This document shows positions 38,148-47,668 of a stretch of 64,000 nt of DNA, piece after piece. The notes beneath the pieces are model-generated. The model saw nothing but the letters and a program-made list of their open reading frames with translations, did no database searches and had not been told where the DNA came from. Each line of letters begins with the position of its first letter. Positions within the stretch are counted from its first letter, which is position 1. Origin of the DNA: Arenibacter nanhaiticus (GTDB taxonomy: Bacteria; Bacteroidota; Bacteroidia; Flavobacteriales; Flavobacteriaceae); the NCBI RefSeq assembly GCF_900141935.1, contig NZ_FQYX01000019.1, forward strand, positions 19,289 through 83,288, read 5' to 3'. A program made the position numbers and the translations under genes.

Positions 38148-40415
38148 TTATTTTAACGTAAAGGTCACCTTGGTTGCGGCATTGGAATCGGTCCCGACAA
38201 ACACCTCAAACTCTCCTGGTTCCGAAACAAAATTCAATTGGCTGTCATAAAATTTTAAATCATCTGCGTGGAGGGTAAGAGTGACCAACTTGGTTTCGCC
38301 TTTCTTTAGGTAAACTTTTTTAAATCCTTTTAATTCTCGCATAGGAGGCGTAATACTTCTCACCACATCTCTAAGATAAAGTTGCACTGTTTCCTCCCCG
38401 TGATAGTTCCCTATATTTTTTATGGTAACGGTTATATCCACGGATTCTCCCTGTGCTACTTCCTTTTTATTAATGGATGGCTCCGAATACTCAAATTGGG
38501 TATAGCTCAGCCCGTAGCCAAAAGGCAGTAAAGGTGCATTGGGTGCATCTAGGTAATTGGATTGAAATTTCTGAAAAGTTTCGGAAGTTGCCGGTCTACC
38601 TGTATTTTTCATGCTGTGATAAATAGGGATCTGACCCACGTTCACTGGCCAGGTAGCCGTTAATTTTCCTGCCGGATTATAATCCCCAAAAACCACATCT
38701 GCAACGGCATTTCCGGCCTCCACGCCCGGATGCCAAACCTGAAGTATACTAACTGGTAATGCCAACTCTTCTTCAATTGTTAAAGGGCGGCCGCTCATCA
38801 GGACCAAAACTACAGGCTTGCCCGTAGCAACTAGGGCACGTATCATTTTTTTCTGGCTTTCGGGAATAGAAAGATCTGTCCTACTAGCCGCTTCCCCACT
38901 CATTTCGGTAGCCTCCCCAACGACGGCGACCACTACTTCCGACTTATTGGCAAGATCTAAGGACTCTTGCAGCATTTTCTCTGGGGAACGATCATCAATT
39001 TCTATCCTAGGCCCAAATACATTGACCTTTTTTGCCAATTCGGGGTCATCGGAAATATTGGCCCCTTTGGCGTATGTAATTCTAGCCGCGGGAGCTACCT
39101 TTTGTAAGCCTTCCAAAATAGGAACCGATAATTGTGGGTCCCCGGTTGGCGCCCATGTACCCAACATATTGTTCTTGTTGTTTGCCAAAGGTCCTATAAG
39201 TGCGATTTTCACATCCTTTTTAAGAGGAAGAAGTTCATTGTGATTCTTTAGAAGTACAAAAGAACGGGCTGCAGCAGTCCGGGCAAGTTTACGGTTCTCT
39301 ATGTTCAGGATATCCTTGGCAGGCCTTTGTGGGTCGCTATAACGATAGGGGTCTTCAAAAAGGCCCAATGTATACTTGGCTTCCAAAATCCGACGACAAG
39401 CTTGGGTTATTTGCTCCTCGCTGACCTTCCCTTCTTCCAAGGATTTTTTTAAAGTAGTTAAAAAGCCTTCTCCCACCATATCCATATCCAGTCCCGCATT
39501 AAGGGCCAAGGCAGATACCGCTTGTAAATCGCCAAATCCATGGGCTATCATTTCATTTACCGAAGTGTAGTCGGACACTACAAATCCTTTAAAACCCCAC
39601 TGCTCTCTCAGTAGGTCTGTCAACAACCATTTGTTCCCAGAAGCTGGTATACCGTCCACATCATTGAAAGAGGTCATAACACTAGAGACCCCGGCGTCTA
39701 TCGCTGCTTTATAAGGTGGCAAATATTCATTGAACATCTTTATCCTGCTCATATCTACCGAATTGTAATCGCGCCCTCCTTCGGAGGCCCCGTATAGTGC
39801 CATGTGTTTTACCGTCGCCAACATGGTATTGGGCAGGCTAAGATCGCTTCCCTGATACCCTTTCACCATTGCTTTGGCAATAGCAGATCCCAAATAGGGA
39901 TCTTCCCCTGCCCCTTCAGAAATTCGTCCCCACCTAGGGTCACGGGCAATATCTACCATAGGAGAAAAATTCCAGTTTATTCCATCGGCCGTCGCTTCCG
40001 TGGCAGCTATCCGAGCGGTTTTCTCTATCAAGGCCATATCCCAGCTCGCCGCAAGCCCTAAAGGAATTGGAAAGGTGGTTTTATATCCGTGGATGACATC
40101 GGATCCGAAAACCAACGGAATTTTTAAACGGGTATCATTGATGGCAAAATCTTGGGCCATCTTTATTTTTTCCGGACCGGCTACTCCGAAGAGTCCACCT
40201 ACCTGGCCCGCCTTGATCTTGGCTTCCACATTTTCACTGACCACCGCTCCCGTAGCCACACCACCACCTGGCGTCACCAAGTTTAACTGTCCTATTTTTT
40301 CCTCTACCGTCATTTTCTGCAACAGCTCTTCCACAAAGGGAATATTTTCTTGTGCTTGTAGACTTGAAAGCCCTGTAAAAAACAGCACAGCGACAAACAG
40401 ATTTAATTTTCTCAT
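38148..40415 (-). CDS. bglX: GH3 beta-glucosidase, BglX-type
   Basis: Exo-beta-glucosidase of 755 aa with a cleavable signal peptide (LSSLQAQ). The GH3 (beta/alpha)8 domain holds KHMALYGASEGGRDYNSVDMS and GFVVSDYTSV with nucleophile Asp282. The alpha/beta sandwich follows (about 400-600, with VAVVGEATEMSGEAASR carrying the likely acid/base glutamate) and an FN3-like C-terminal domain (650-755). Length and order equal E. coli BglX. GH3 enzymes of this type in Bacteroidota and Listeria are active on sophorose and other beta-1,2-gluco-oligosaccharides, which fits the two GH144-like genes of the same operon. Gap to the preceding GH43 gene is 38 bp. Confidence 0.94.
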   Translation of the reverse strand: MRKLNLFVAVLFFTGLSSLQAQENIPFVEELLQKMTVEEKIGQLNLVTPGGGVATGAVVSENVEAKIKAGQVGGLFGVAGPEKIKMAQDFAINDTRLKIPLVFGSDVIHGYKTTFPIPLGLAASWDMALIEKTARIAATEATADGINWNFSPMVDIARDPRWGRISEGAGEDPYLGSAIAKAMVKGYQGSDLSLPNTMLATVKHMALYGASEGGRDYNSVDMSRIKMFNEYLPPYKAAIDAGVSSVMTSFNDVDGIPASGNKWLLTDLLREQWGFKGFVVSDYTSVNEMIAHGFGDLQAVSALALNAGLDMDMVGEGFLTTLKKSLEEGKVSEEQITQACRRILEAKYTLGLFEDPYRYSDPQRPAKDILNIENRKLARTAAARSFVLLKNHNELLPLKKDVKIALIGPLANNKNNMLGTWAPTGDPQLSVPILEGLQKVAPAARITYAKGANISDDPELAKKVNVFGPRIEIDDRSPEKMLQESLDLANKSEVVVAVVGEATEMSGEAASRTDLSIPESQKKMIRALVATGKPVVLVLMSGRPLTIEEELALPVSILQVWHPGVEAGNAVADVVFGDYNPAGKLTATWPVNVGQIPIYHSMKNTGRPATSETFQKFQSNYLDAPNAPLLPFGYGLSYTQFEYSEPSINKKEVAQGESVDITVTIKNIGNYHGEETVQLYLRDVVRSITPPMRELKGFKKVYLKKGETKLVTLTLHADDLKFYDSQLNFVSEPGEFEVFVGTDSNAATKVTFTLK

Positions 40416-40453
40416 CTTAGATATAATATAATAAATTGATAATTCCTTTTTTT

Positions 40454-42259
40454 TTATTTCACTTCCTGCACCTCAGTTTTATCTGAAATCCCATTTTCAT
40501 TAAATGCTTCTATACTAAAATAATATCGCGTATCGCGATCGAGGTTCCGCATAAAATGTTCATTTACATCATAAATCAACCAGGAGTGGTATAATTTATC
40601 TGATGCGATACCCCAGCGGATATTGTAACCCTGTGCTCCTTTCACCGGCTTCCAGGTAAAAGAGGCATCTCTTCTGTCTTTCTCCCGGGATACTTTAAAC
40701 CCCTTCACCTTTTCCGGTTTCTTTCCTAAACCTTTTCCAAATACCCTTATTTCTGATAATGCCAGGTTATTCCCTGGAACCTCCACATTATTGTAGCGTA
40801 CGTATCTTCCTTGTACAGGTTGATTAAGGGGGATGTAGGCATTTGGCGCATCTTTATAACTCCCACTTCTGTCTACAACAGTTTCCCAGTTTTTTCCATC
40901 CTCTGAAACCTCTAGGGTGAATCGATGTCGTAAGCCTTCGGTACGGGTATAAATACCCGACTCGTGATCATGAAAATTCAATTGAAAAGCATACATATTT
41001 CCAGGGGAAGGCATTTCGATCTTAACCCATTGCTCATCATCATTGGATTCGGCAACCCAAAAGGATTTCGGGTTTTCATCGGTTAAAAGTTTTGAAATAA
41101 TCTCACCTTCACTATTCCTTTCAAGCGGCAGTTCGGTGATCTCAAAATCATCATCGGTAGAGGTGCTTTTTTTTACCTGCAATTGTGAGGATGAAACCGT
41201 TGTTTTTCCTTTGTAAGAAAGCAACATCCAGCCACTATGCTGCCCAGCTTTTGTTGGATGGTTTGGCCCGAATAAGGGGTAATCGCCATAGCTGGTGATG
41301 GAATACATTAATCCTTCATCATCGAAATAGGTGGGGAACATGGATAGACGACGTTCCCAATGAGAATTTGAAGCCAACGCCATGGTGGCAAAATGCCAGT
41401 ATTGCCCATTGGTTTGTTTCACGGTAATACCATGGCCTGCCCCATTCGCAAAACCGCCAGGCTTGAAACTCATGGGGTTATTTTTCATATAAGTAAAAGG
41501 ACCAAGTGGGGTCTCACCAATATAAGCAGCATCGGCATACACATTAAATTGCGTCCCGGGCGCTGCATACTGTAAATAGTATTTCCCGTCGTGTTTGGTC
41601 ACCGAGGCACCTTCCATGTATCCTTCCTTTAAGGTTGGATGGTAATTGTTTTCGCCAAAACGTTCCCAACCATGTTCTTCCTCAACCAAATTGAAAAGTT
41701 CTTTCTCAACTCCGGTTTCAAGAAAACGATCGTCTTTATTCAGCATTTTCACACGAAGGGGATGTTTGTTTGACGAGCCCCAATACAGATATGTTTTTCC
41801 GTCGTCATCAATAAACAACTCCGAATCCTGGATGTTGTTGGTAATGGAAGCGGTAGGGGCCCACTCCCCTTTTTTGGGGTCATCGGTATAAAGAATACTT
41901 CCGTAACCTGCAGGATCACCTGCAAAATATACCAGCGAATCTTTATAATTAAATGCGGTTGGGGCATTGGACCCCTCAAAAAACCATTGTTTAGGTTTAA
42001 TAAATTCCCAGTTGATCAAATCGGTGGAATGCCAATAACCAAAAGACCGAGTGACAAACATATAGTATTCACCACGAAATTCAATTACTGCGGGATCTGC
42101 ACCAGAACGGTAGGAGATATTCTTACTTGAATTATAAACCATATAGGTATAGTCAATATCCAGAGGATTGATATAAGTTTCCGGAACCACTTCCTGTGCA
42201 CATATTATGGCACCAAATAGTAAAACCGCTGCTCTAATTATTTTTTTAAAATATTTCAT
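40454..42259 (-). CDS. GH43-like glycosidase with F5/8C and FN3 domains
   Basis: Secreted five-bladed beta-propeller glycosidase, 601 aa. The GH43 triad is visible: base Asp55 (GADPAVIEF), pKa modulator Asp145 (IQDSELFIDDDGKTYLYWG) and acid Glu216 (YMEGASVTKHDGKYYL). The propeller runs to about residue 350. A discoidin/F5-8C carbohydrate-binding domain (about 385-510, SFWVAESNDDEQWVKIEM, GRYVRYNNVEVPGNN) and an FN3 domain (515-601, SFTWKPVKGAQGYNIRWG) complete it. GH43 usually removes L-arabinose, D-xylose or beta-galactose; which one is unclear. Its presence in an operon built around beta-glucan enzymes suggests side chains on the main glucan or an unusual specificity. Confidence 0.9.
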   Translation of the reverse strand: MKYFKKIIRAAVLLFGAIICAQEVVPETYINPLDIDYTYMVYNSSKNISYRSGADPAVIEFRGEYYMFVTRSFGYWHSTDLINWEFIKPKQWFFEGSNAPTAFNYKDSLVYFAGDPAGYGSILYTDDPKKGEWAPTASITNNIQDSELFIDDDGKTYLYWGSSNKHPLRVKMLNKDDRFLETGVEKELFNLVEEEHGWERFGENNYHPTLKEGYMEGASVTKHDGKYYLQYAAPGTQFNVYADAAYIGETPLGPFTYMKNNPMSFKPGGFANGAGHGITVKQTNGQYWHFATMALASNSHWERRLSMFPTYFDDEGLMYSITSYGDYPLFGPNHPTKAGQHSGWMLLSYKGKTTVSSSQLQVKKSTSTDDDFEITELPLERNSEGEIISKLLTDENPKSFWVAESNDDEQWVKIEMPSPGNMYAFQLNFHDHESGIYTRTEGLRHRFTLEVSEDGKNWETVVDRSGSYKDAPNAYIPLNQPVQGRYVRYNNVEVPGNNLALSEIRVFGKGLGKKPEKVKGFKVSREKDRRDASFTWKPVKGAQGYNIRWGIASDKLYHSWLIYDVNEHFMRNLDRDTRYYFSIEAFNENGISDKTEVQEVK

Positions 42260-42309
42260 CTGGTACCGTTTTACACAAATTTATGTTTGTAAAATTCTTT
42301 GGTCGTTCT

Positions 42310-43098
42310 CTATTCAGATCGTTTTACCGAAAACAACCAGGGCAATAAATTAGGCTCATCAAAAGCAGGGTCCCAACTATTGTGGTTGGCATCCCCAAAA
42401 ATCGTAAGGTTGGGAGCTCCTCCAAATTCTATAATTTTTGCTGCGATATCCAAGGACAAATGCGGATTCACCACATTGTCTTTTGCCCCATGAAAAATCC
42501 ATAACGGTACCTTATTGGCATAGATTTCCGAGGCTTGTAGGTCTCCCCCTCCACAAATAGGGATTGCCGCTGCAAACATGCCTGGTTTTCTATATAGCAT
42601 TTCAAAAGTGCCCATCCCTCCCATGGAGAGGCCCATAATATACAACTGGTCCTTCTTTACATAGGATTCCTGTACTAGCGAATCCATCAGAGCCATGGTA
42701 AGCTCCAAAGCTTTGGTAGGGCCTTTGCTATATTCAAAGGATATTTCCAAAGGCCCTTTTGTACGATCTACCGCCACCCTAGACCAATAATCCTCTTGGG
42801 GACATTGTGGAAATAGGACAATGGCAGGGAAATTCTCCCTATTTTCTTCCTCTAGGAACAATTTACTGCCATGGACCAATTGCTTTTGATTATCACTCCC
42901 TCTTTCCCCTGCTCCATGTAGGAACAGTACCACGGGATATTGTTTGGAGGCAGAGAAATCTTTTGGGTACAGGATACGATACTGCAAACTATCCGCCCCT
43001 TTCTTAAAAATTGCGGCGTGATACAAATCGTTTTGTCCAAACATGGCAAGCGTGCCAAGGCAAAAAGCCAATAGAAATATCTTTTTTTTAATTTCCAT
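42310..43098 (-). CDS. Secreted CE1-like/phospholipase-carboxylesterase-type esterase
   Basis: Alpha/beta-hydrolase of 262 aa with a signal peptide (LGTLAMFGQ). Oxyanion motif VVLFLHGAGERGSDN (His61), nucleophile Ser158 in IMGLSMGGMGTF, acid in HGAKDNVV (about residue 217) and base His in DANHNSWDPAF. Esterases of this group sit in many Bacteroidota polysaccharide loci and remove ester-linked groups (acetyl, feruloyl, succinyl or similar). Its start codon overlaps the end of the preceding GH144-like gene by 11 bp, pointing to translational coupling with the glucanase and to a role on the same polymer. Confidence 0.88.
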   Translation of the reverse strand: MEIKKKIFLLAFCLGTLAMFGQNDLYHAAIFKKGADSLQYRILYPKDFSASKQYPVVLFLHGAGERGSDNQKQLVHGSKLFLEEENRENFPAIVLFPQCPQEDYWSRVAVDRTKGPLEISFEYSKGPTKALELTMALMDSLVQESYVKKDQLYIMGLSMGGMGTFEMLYRKPGMFAAAIPICGGGDLQASEIYANKVPLWIFHGAKDNVVNPHLSLDIAAKIIEFGGAPNLTIFGDANHNSWDPAFDEPNLLPWLFSVKRSE

Positions 43099-44476
43099 AC
43101 GTAAATCCTAGTTTCGTTAAACCTGCTTTTACCTCATCGTTTTGCATAAAAAGTTCCCACAACAAGCCAGACCTATAATTTTCGATCATAATCACTTGTG
43201 GCCCTTGGTCGATGGCTAGATAGCCCTTTGCCACCCAAAAATCATACTGTGGGCTAAAGGCGTCATAAAATCCGGCAGGACCCAACAATTTATCCTTATG
43301 TTGATAAAAGTAGTGCATGGCTTTAAGCGATTCCTTTGGTGTATACGGAATGGAGCTTATGGCTGCCGTTGGGGAAATAACCCCTATATCATTAGCGGGG
43401 GAATGGGCATTATACCCTAGGCTGCCATCAGAATTTCTTGAATAACTCGCGGTTAGGCCCCAACTTTCCTGCCCGTAGCCTACAAATTTCTTGGGATTCT
43501 CCACAGCATATCGATAATTGATAGTAGCATGATTTATACTTACCTCCCCATAATCTACAAACTCGTCCTTTAACCCAAATGGGGTTAATCCTAAAAAGGA
43601 GTAATGTGAAAAAAATAAGGGTCCCCCATAGGTTTCAGATCCGGGATGTTTCACCAGTAGTGGGTAATTATAGGTGGTTCTATTAGATTGTATACCCCCA
43701 TTGGATGCCCAGCCATTGGTATAGACCTCCTTGGAAATGGAATAATCCGGGGAGGCCGCTGCCAATACATAAGTAATTAAGGTTTCATTATATCCTTTGA
43801 GCTGTAGGTTGATAGCAAAATTATGGTCAGGACTCCAATGCCAATACAGTACGTTTTGGTTTTGGGTGTACCAATTCCATTCTACCCCTTTCCACAAGGC
43901 ATCGGCCTTGGCGGCCAATTCCTTTTCCGCAGGGGAGCCTTCTTTAAAATACTCCTTTACGCTAATCAATCCTTGGACCAATAAAGCGGTTTCTACCAAA
44001 TCTCCTCCGTTATCCATTCCGCTAAAGGCCTTTGTTTTTCCGGTATCTCCATAAAGCCAATGTGGCCATGCTCCGTGAAACCGATCGGCGTTCTCTAGAA
44101 AAATCAACATTTTTTGCAATCTCGCAACCGCTTGTTCCCTAGTAACATAATTACGCTCTATACCAACCAAGATGGCCATTAGTCCAAAACCAGTTCCTCC
44201 TGTGGTCACTACGTTGCCATCAAGATCGGGATTATTGGGATGATAGCGCTCCCTTGCACAACCAGAGTTGGTTTCGGCATACTCCCAAAAATATTTAAAG
44301 GTCTCCCTTTGGGTCAAATCCAATAGTTCCTCATCCGAAATTGCTTCTACCTCCGGAGATTCGTCCTTGGGCGGATCGGGCAATTGGGATTCGCCGGTAG
44401 GTCCTGGGACTCCGTCCCCGGAGCAGGAAAAAATTAGGGCAAGTAAAGCATATAAAAAAACAGTTCTCATTTTCAT
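43088..44476 (-). CDS. GH144-like (glycoamylase-domain) endo-glucanase, copy 2, lipoprotein
   Basis: Predicted (alpha/alpha)6-barrel glucanase of 462 aa. The lipoprotein leader ends in LIFSC (Cys18), then a proline-rich linker (about 20-45). The core shows TQRETFKYFWEYAETNSGCARER, VVTTGGTGFGLMAILVGIERNYVTREQAV, NADRFHGAWPHWLYGDTG, DNGGDLVETALLVQGLI and the late motif IDQGPQVIMIENYRSGLLWELFM. This is the glycoamylase Pfam family, whose founding characterised members are beta-1,2-glucanases (GH144) and which also occurs in cyclic beta-1,2-glucan synthases. Endo- versus exo-action (release of sophorose) cannot be predicted. Tandem paralogue of the next gene, 33 bp apart. Confidence 0.87.
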   Translation of the reverse strand: MKMRTVFLYALLALIFSCSGDGVPGPTGESQLPDPPKDESPEVEAISDEELLDLTQRETFKYFWEYAETNSGCARERYHPNNPDLDGNVVTTGGTGFGLMAILVGIERNYVTREQAVARLQKMLIFLENADRFHGAWPHWLYGDTGKTKAFSGMDNGGDLVETALLVQGLISVKEYFKEGSPAEKELAAKADALWKGVEWNWYTQNQNVLYWHWSPDHNFAINLQLKGYNETLITYVLAAASPDYSISKEVYTNGWASNGGIQSNRTTYNYPLLVKHPGSETYGGPLFFSHYSFLGLTPFGLKDEFVDYGEVSINHATINYRYAVENPKKFVGYGQESWGLTASYSRNSDGSLGYNAHSPANDIGVISPTAAISSIPYTPKESLKAMHYFYQHKDKLLGPAGFYDAFSPQYDFWVAKGYLAIDQGPQVIMIENYRSGLLWELFMQNDEVKAGLTKLGFTYGN

Positions 44477-44509
44477 ATTTAAGTGTTTAGTCCTCGGATT
44501 AGGAGAATG

Positions 44510-45886
44510 TTATTTTAAACTGCTACTTTCAAAACCTAGTTTCTTCAATCCATTTTGAACCTCCTTATTACTCATAAAAAGGTCCCATAACAACCCCGTT
44601 CTATAATTTTCGATCATTACGGGAATAGGACCTTGATCTATGGCCAAGTACCGTGGCAGGCTCCAATTATGCTCAAAACTAAAGGCGTCATAGGGTCCGT
44701 ATTTCCCTATTAGAGAATCTTGTTCCTGATATATATACCTTAAAAAACGCATACTTTCCATTGGTGTATAAGGCATGGAAGACAAGGCGGCCGTAGGGGA
44801 TATTACCCCTAGGTCCTGATCTGGCCTATGACCGGCATAGCCCTTCATGGAATAGCTAGATGTATGCCCCCAGACATTCTCCCCATATCCTTTGTAATTA
44901 TTAGGATTGGCCACAGCATGTTTGTAATGGATAAGGGCGTGATTCTGGTTCAGTTTCCAATAATCGCCATATTGATCTTTCAACCCTTTCGGATTTAATC
45001 CCAGGTAGGAATAGTGAGCCCAAAACAAGGGACCAACGGGTGAACCATCGTGCTCATAATGGTTCAATTCGGTTTCTAGGCCATAATAAACTGTGTCCTT
45101 GGCAATTTCCCCATTGAGCGCCCATCCCTTATCGTAAACCTCTTTGTCTATAGGATGCGTAGGAGAGGCTGCCGCCAGAACATACATAACCAAAGCTTCG
45201 TTATAACCTCCAACGGGGAAGTTCATATCCCATCCGTAGTTGGGAGACCAATGCCAATACAGCACCTTTTCACCTCCTTTTGTATACCAGTCCCATTCTA
45301 CTTCCTCCCACAATTTTTGGATTCTATTGCTAATGGATTTCTCTGTCTCGGTAGTACCCCGTTTATCAAAAAACTCCTTTACGGTAAGTAGGCCCTGCAC
45401 TAAAAATGCAGACTCCACCAAATCGCCCCCATCGTCCTTTTTACTAAAGGGTGCGGTAGTGCCATCGGGTTTTAACCAATGGGGCCACACCCCGTGAAAA
45501 CGATCGGCCTTTTCTAAAAAGTCCAATATCCGAAGGTATCGTTCCACAGCCTGTTCCTGAGTAATAAACCCTCGCTCTACACCAACCAATATAGCCATCA
45601 GTCCAAATCCGGAACCTCCAATGGTAATGATATCCTTATCATGGGAAGGGTAAATATTGTCCATATGGATACGCTCCTTGGCCAAGCCCGAGATAGGCTC
45701 TGCGCCTTCCCAAAAATAATTGAAGGTCTGCTTTTGAACCTTATCCAATAGCGCAGCATCCTTGGCTTCTTCCTCTTTGGAATTGGCCACCTCAGCTTCA
45801 GTTTTGGCATTCGTTTTTTTTTGGTCGTTGCAACTTGGTAAAATAAGAGCAAGGACCATTGTTAAGACAACTATAGATAATCTCAT
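44510..45886 (-). CDS. GH144-like (glycoamylase-domain) endo-glucanase, copy 1, lipoprotein
   Basis: 458 aa with lipoprotein leader LILPSC (Cys19) and a lysine/glutamate-rich linker (about 20-45). It repeats the layout of its neighbour: KQTFNYFWEGAEPISGLAKER, ITIGGSGFGLMAILVGVERGF, KADRFHGVWPHWLKPDGTTA, DDGGDLVESAFLVQGLL, YWHWSPNYGW, AALSSMPYTPMESMRFLRYIY and IDQGPIPVMIENYRTGLLWDLFMSN. The two copies are clearly homologous but differ throughout, so the duplication is old and the enzymes probably divide the work, for example endo-cleavage at the surface and disaccharide release. Both are lipoproteins, so they act at the cell envelope. Confidence 0.87.
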   Translation of the reverse strand: MRLSIVVLTMVLALILPSCNDQKKTNAKTEAEVANSKEEEAKDAALLDKVQKQTFNYFWEGAEPISGLAKERIHMDNIYPSHDKDIITIGGSGFGLMAILVGVERGFITQEQAVERYLRILDFLEKADRFHGVWPHWLKPDGTTAPFSKKDDGGDLVESAFLVQGLLTVKEFFDKRGTTETEKSISNRIQKLWEEVEWDWYTKGGEKVLYWHWSPNYGWDMNFPVGGYNEALVMYVLAAASPTHPIDKEVYDKGWALNGEIAKDTVYYGLETELNHYEHDGSPVGPLFWAHYSYLGLNPKGLKDQYGDYWKLNQNHALIHYKHAVANPNNYKGYGENVWGHTSSYSMKGYAGHRPDQDLGVISPTAALSSMPYTPMESMRFLRYIYQEQDSLIGKYGPYDAFSFEHNWSLPRYLAIDQGPIPVMIENYRTGLLWDLFMSNKEVQNGLKKLGFESSSLK

Positions 45887-45896
45887 AGGTTATATA

Positions 45897-47651
45897 CTAT
45901 AAATCGGAATTTCTTATGCTTTGTATTTCTTCTTGTGATAAGGCTTTTCTATATAGCCGTAGTTCATCCATAAAGCTAGCATCGGACGAATGGCCCCATT
46001 CGGTAAACCTAGGTGCTCCAGACCCTATAGATAGTAGGTCGCAACCTGTCCAATCTACACCGGAAACATCAGATTCCTTCACAATTTCTCCATCAAAATA
46101 TACGATAGCCTTACCGTTTCCAATCGTAAAGGCCATATGCACCCAACCAGATGTTGTAGGATCCAATGATGCTGCTGGGCCACCATCTACCCAAGTGTCG
46201 GCCGTACCATTTCCTACATTTAATTTAAATGTCTGATTGGTGGCATTGCCTTCCCTAAAAAATCTGAACCCACTAGTTCGCAAGTTTTGTACGGTTGGAT
46301 ATTCTGGCCTTTCCAAATCCGCTGGTCCCATAACCAATATCCCTGCTCTATCTGGAGCGGCATTTAGGTTGTACCAGAAAGTTGCGCTAAACTCAGTTGT
46401 GGTCAATCCGCTAGTAGGGAAGGTCAGATAAGAATCTGCTGCCCCTGCATACGCATCTGTACCTCTGACACCTTCTCCAGCAAAACCAGGAGCCCCTATT
46501 ACGGTAGCCTCTGCATTCGTAAATTTATTTTTAGTATCCCCGTCAAAAGATAGGTAGAACATTTCTCCATCAAATTCCCCGGTATAGGGATTGGTAACAT
46601 TGATCATATTCTGAATATCGGCCTCGGTCAAAGCTGTATTGAACAAACGCAGGTCGTCCATGAGGCTGCTATCGGATTTATGGTCCCAATAGCTAAAGGT
46701 CGCCCCTCCAGAACCTATGGTCAACGCATCGCATCCGGTCCAATCTACCGGCGCGCTTAAAGCAGCCGTCCGTACCGCTACCCCATTAAAAAAGATGGTA
46801 CTCTGTGTGGCGGAAATAGAAAGGGCAATATGTACCCATTCGCCAGTAGTGACTTCAAGCACACCGCCATCGTTCCAACTTTCTCCAGTACCAGTACCCA
46901 CATTTGCTTTTATGGTCTGATTAGTAGAACTACCTTCCCTAAATAATCGTATCCCTTGATTTCGATCATCGGCATCATCACCAATTACTAGAATACCAGC
47001 ACGATCAGGACTGGCATCTACCTTATACCAAAATGCTGCGGTGAACTCGGTCCCCAATAGGCCATCGGTTGGATAGGTTAAATAAGCGTCCGCGGCACCT
47101 TTATATGCATTGGTTCCGATGAGCCCTTCTCCGGCAAATCCGGGAGTTCCCACCTTAGCAGCTTGTTTTAGGCCCACGAGGTCAAAATAATCCCCATCAA
47201 ATGGCATATAAAACGTCTCTCCCGCAAACAGCGGTGTATAGGCCGGTTCTTTTTCGAAATTCACCGAAACCACGGTAGTCTTCCCCTCCATGTCTGTTGC
47301 CGTAACGGAAAGTTCATGGCTACCATCGGTCAATGTATCATAGACCAGATCCTTTACCAACAATCGACGGTAATCCTTAAAATTACTATAGGTTCCTATC
47401 TTGCCTCCATCTAGCGTCACGTCTACCTTGGCGATCTCTATATCGTCGGTCACCTCAAAATCGATCGTAATAGAAGTTACTCCCTCCAACACTTTAATTT
47501 TCACCCCATCTGTTGGGTAATTGATTTTCACCTGTGGTGCGGTAGCATCGGTTCCTGGATCAACTTGTGTTAATGAGTCTATCCCTTGGTCACAACCGTA
47601 GAAAAGAAACAAGGCGATCAAACTGGCACATATTCGTATACTATTTTTCAT
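45897..47651 (-). CDS. Double-LamG surface lipoprotein, probable glycan-binding protein
   Basis: 584 aa, lipoprotein (FLFYGC, Cys20). An Ig-like domain (about 35-135, TAPQVKINYPTDGVKIKV ... SVTATDMEGKTTVVSV) is followed by two homologous LamG/concanavalin-type domains of about 210 residues each (140-350 and 360-580). Matching pairs include ETFYMPFDGDYFDLV with EMFYLSFDGDTKNKF, GTPGFAGEGLIGTNAYKGAA with GAPGFAGEGVRGTDAYAGAA, and VDWTGCDALTIGSGG with VDWTGCDLLSIGSGA. It has no catalytic motif. It occupies the SusE/SusF place right after SusD (17 bp) and is probably a third, surface-exposed binding protein for the locus polysaccharide. Confidence 0.87.
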   Translation of the reverse strand: MKNSIRICASLIALFLFYGCDQGIDSLTQVDPGTDATAPQVKINYPTDGVKIKVLEGVTSITIDFEVTDDIEIAKVDVTLDGGKIGTYSNFKDYRRLLVKDLVYDTLTDGSHELSVTATDMEGKTTVVSVNFEKEPAYTPLFAGETFYMPFDGDYFDLVGLKQAAKVGTPGFAGEGLIGTNAYKGAADAYLTYPTDGLLGTEFTAAFWYKVDASPDRAGILVIGDDADDRNQGIRLFREGSSTNQTIKANVGTGTGESWNDGGVLEVTTGEWVHIALSISATQSTIFFNGVAVRTAALSAPVDWTGCDALTIGSGGATFSYWDHKSDSSLMDDLRLFNTALTEADIQNMINVTNPYTGEFDGEMFYLSFDGDTKNKFTNAEATVIGAPGFAGEGVRGTDAYAGAADSYLTFPTSGLTTTEFSATFWYNLNAAPDRAGILVMGPADLERPEYPTVQNLRTSGFRFFREGNATNQTFKLNVGNGTADTWVDGGPAASLDPTTSGWVHMAFTIGNGKAIVYFDGEIVKESDVSGVDWTGCDLLSIGSGAPRFTEWGHSSDASFMDELRLYRKALSQEEIQSIRNSDL

Positions 47652-47668
47652 TTTTTCTATGTTGTTAG

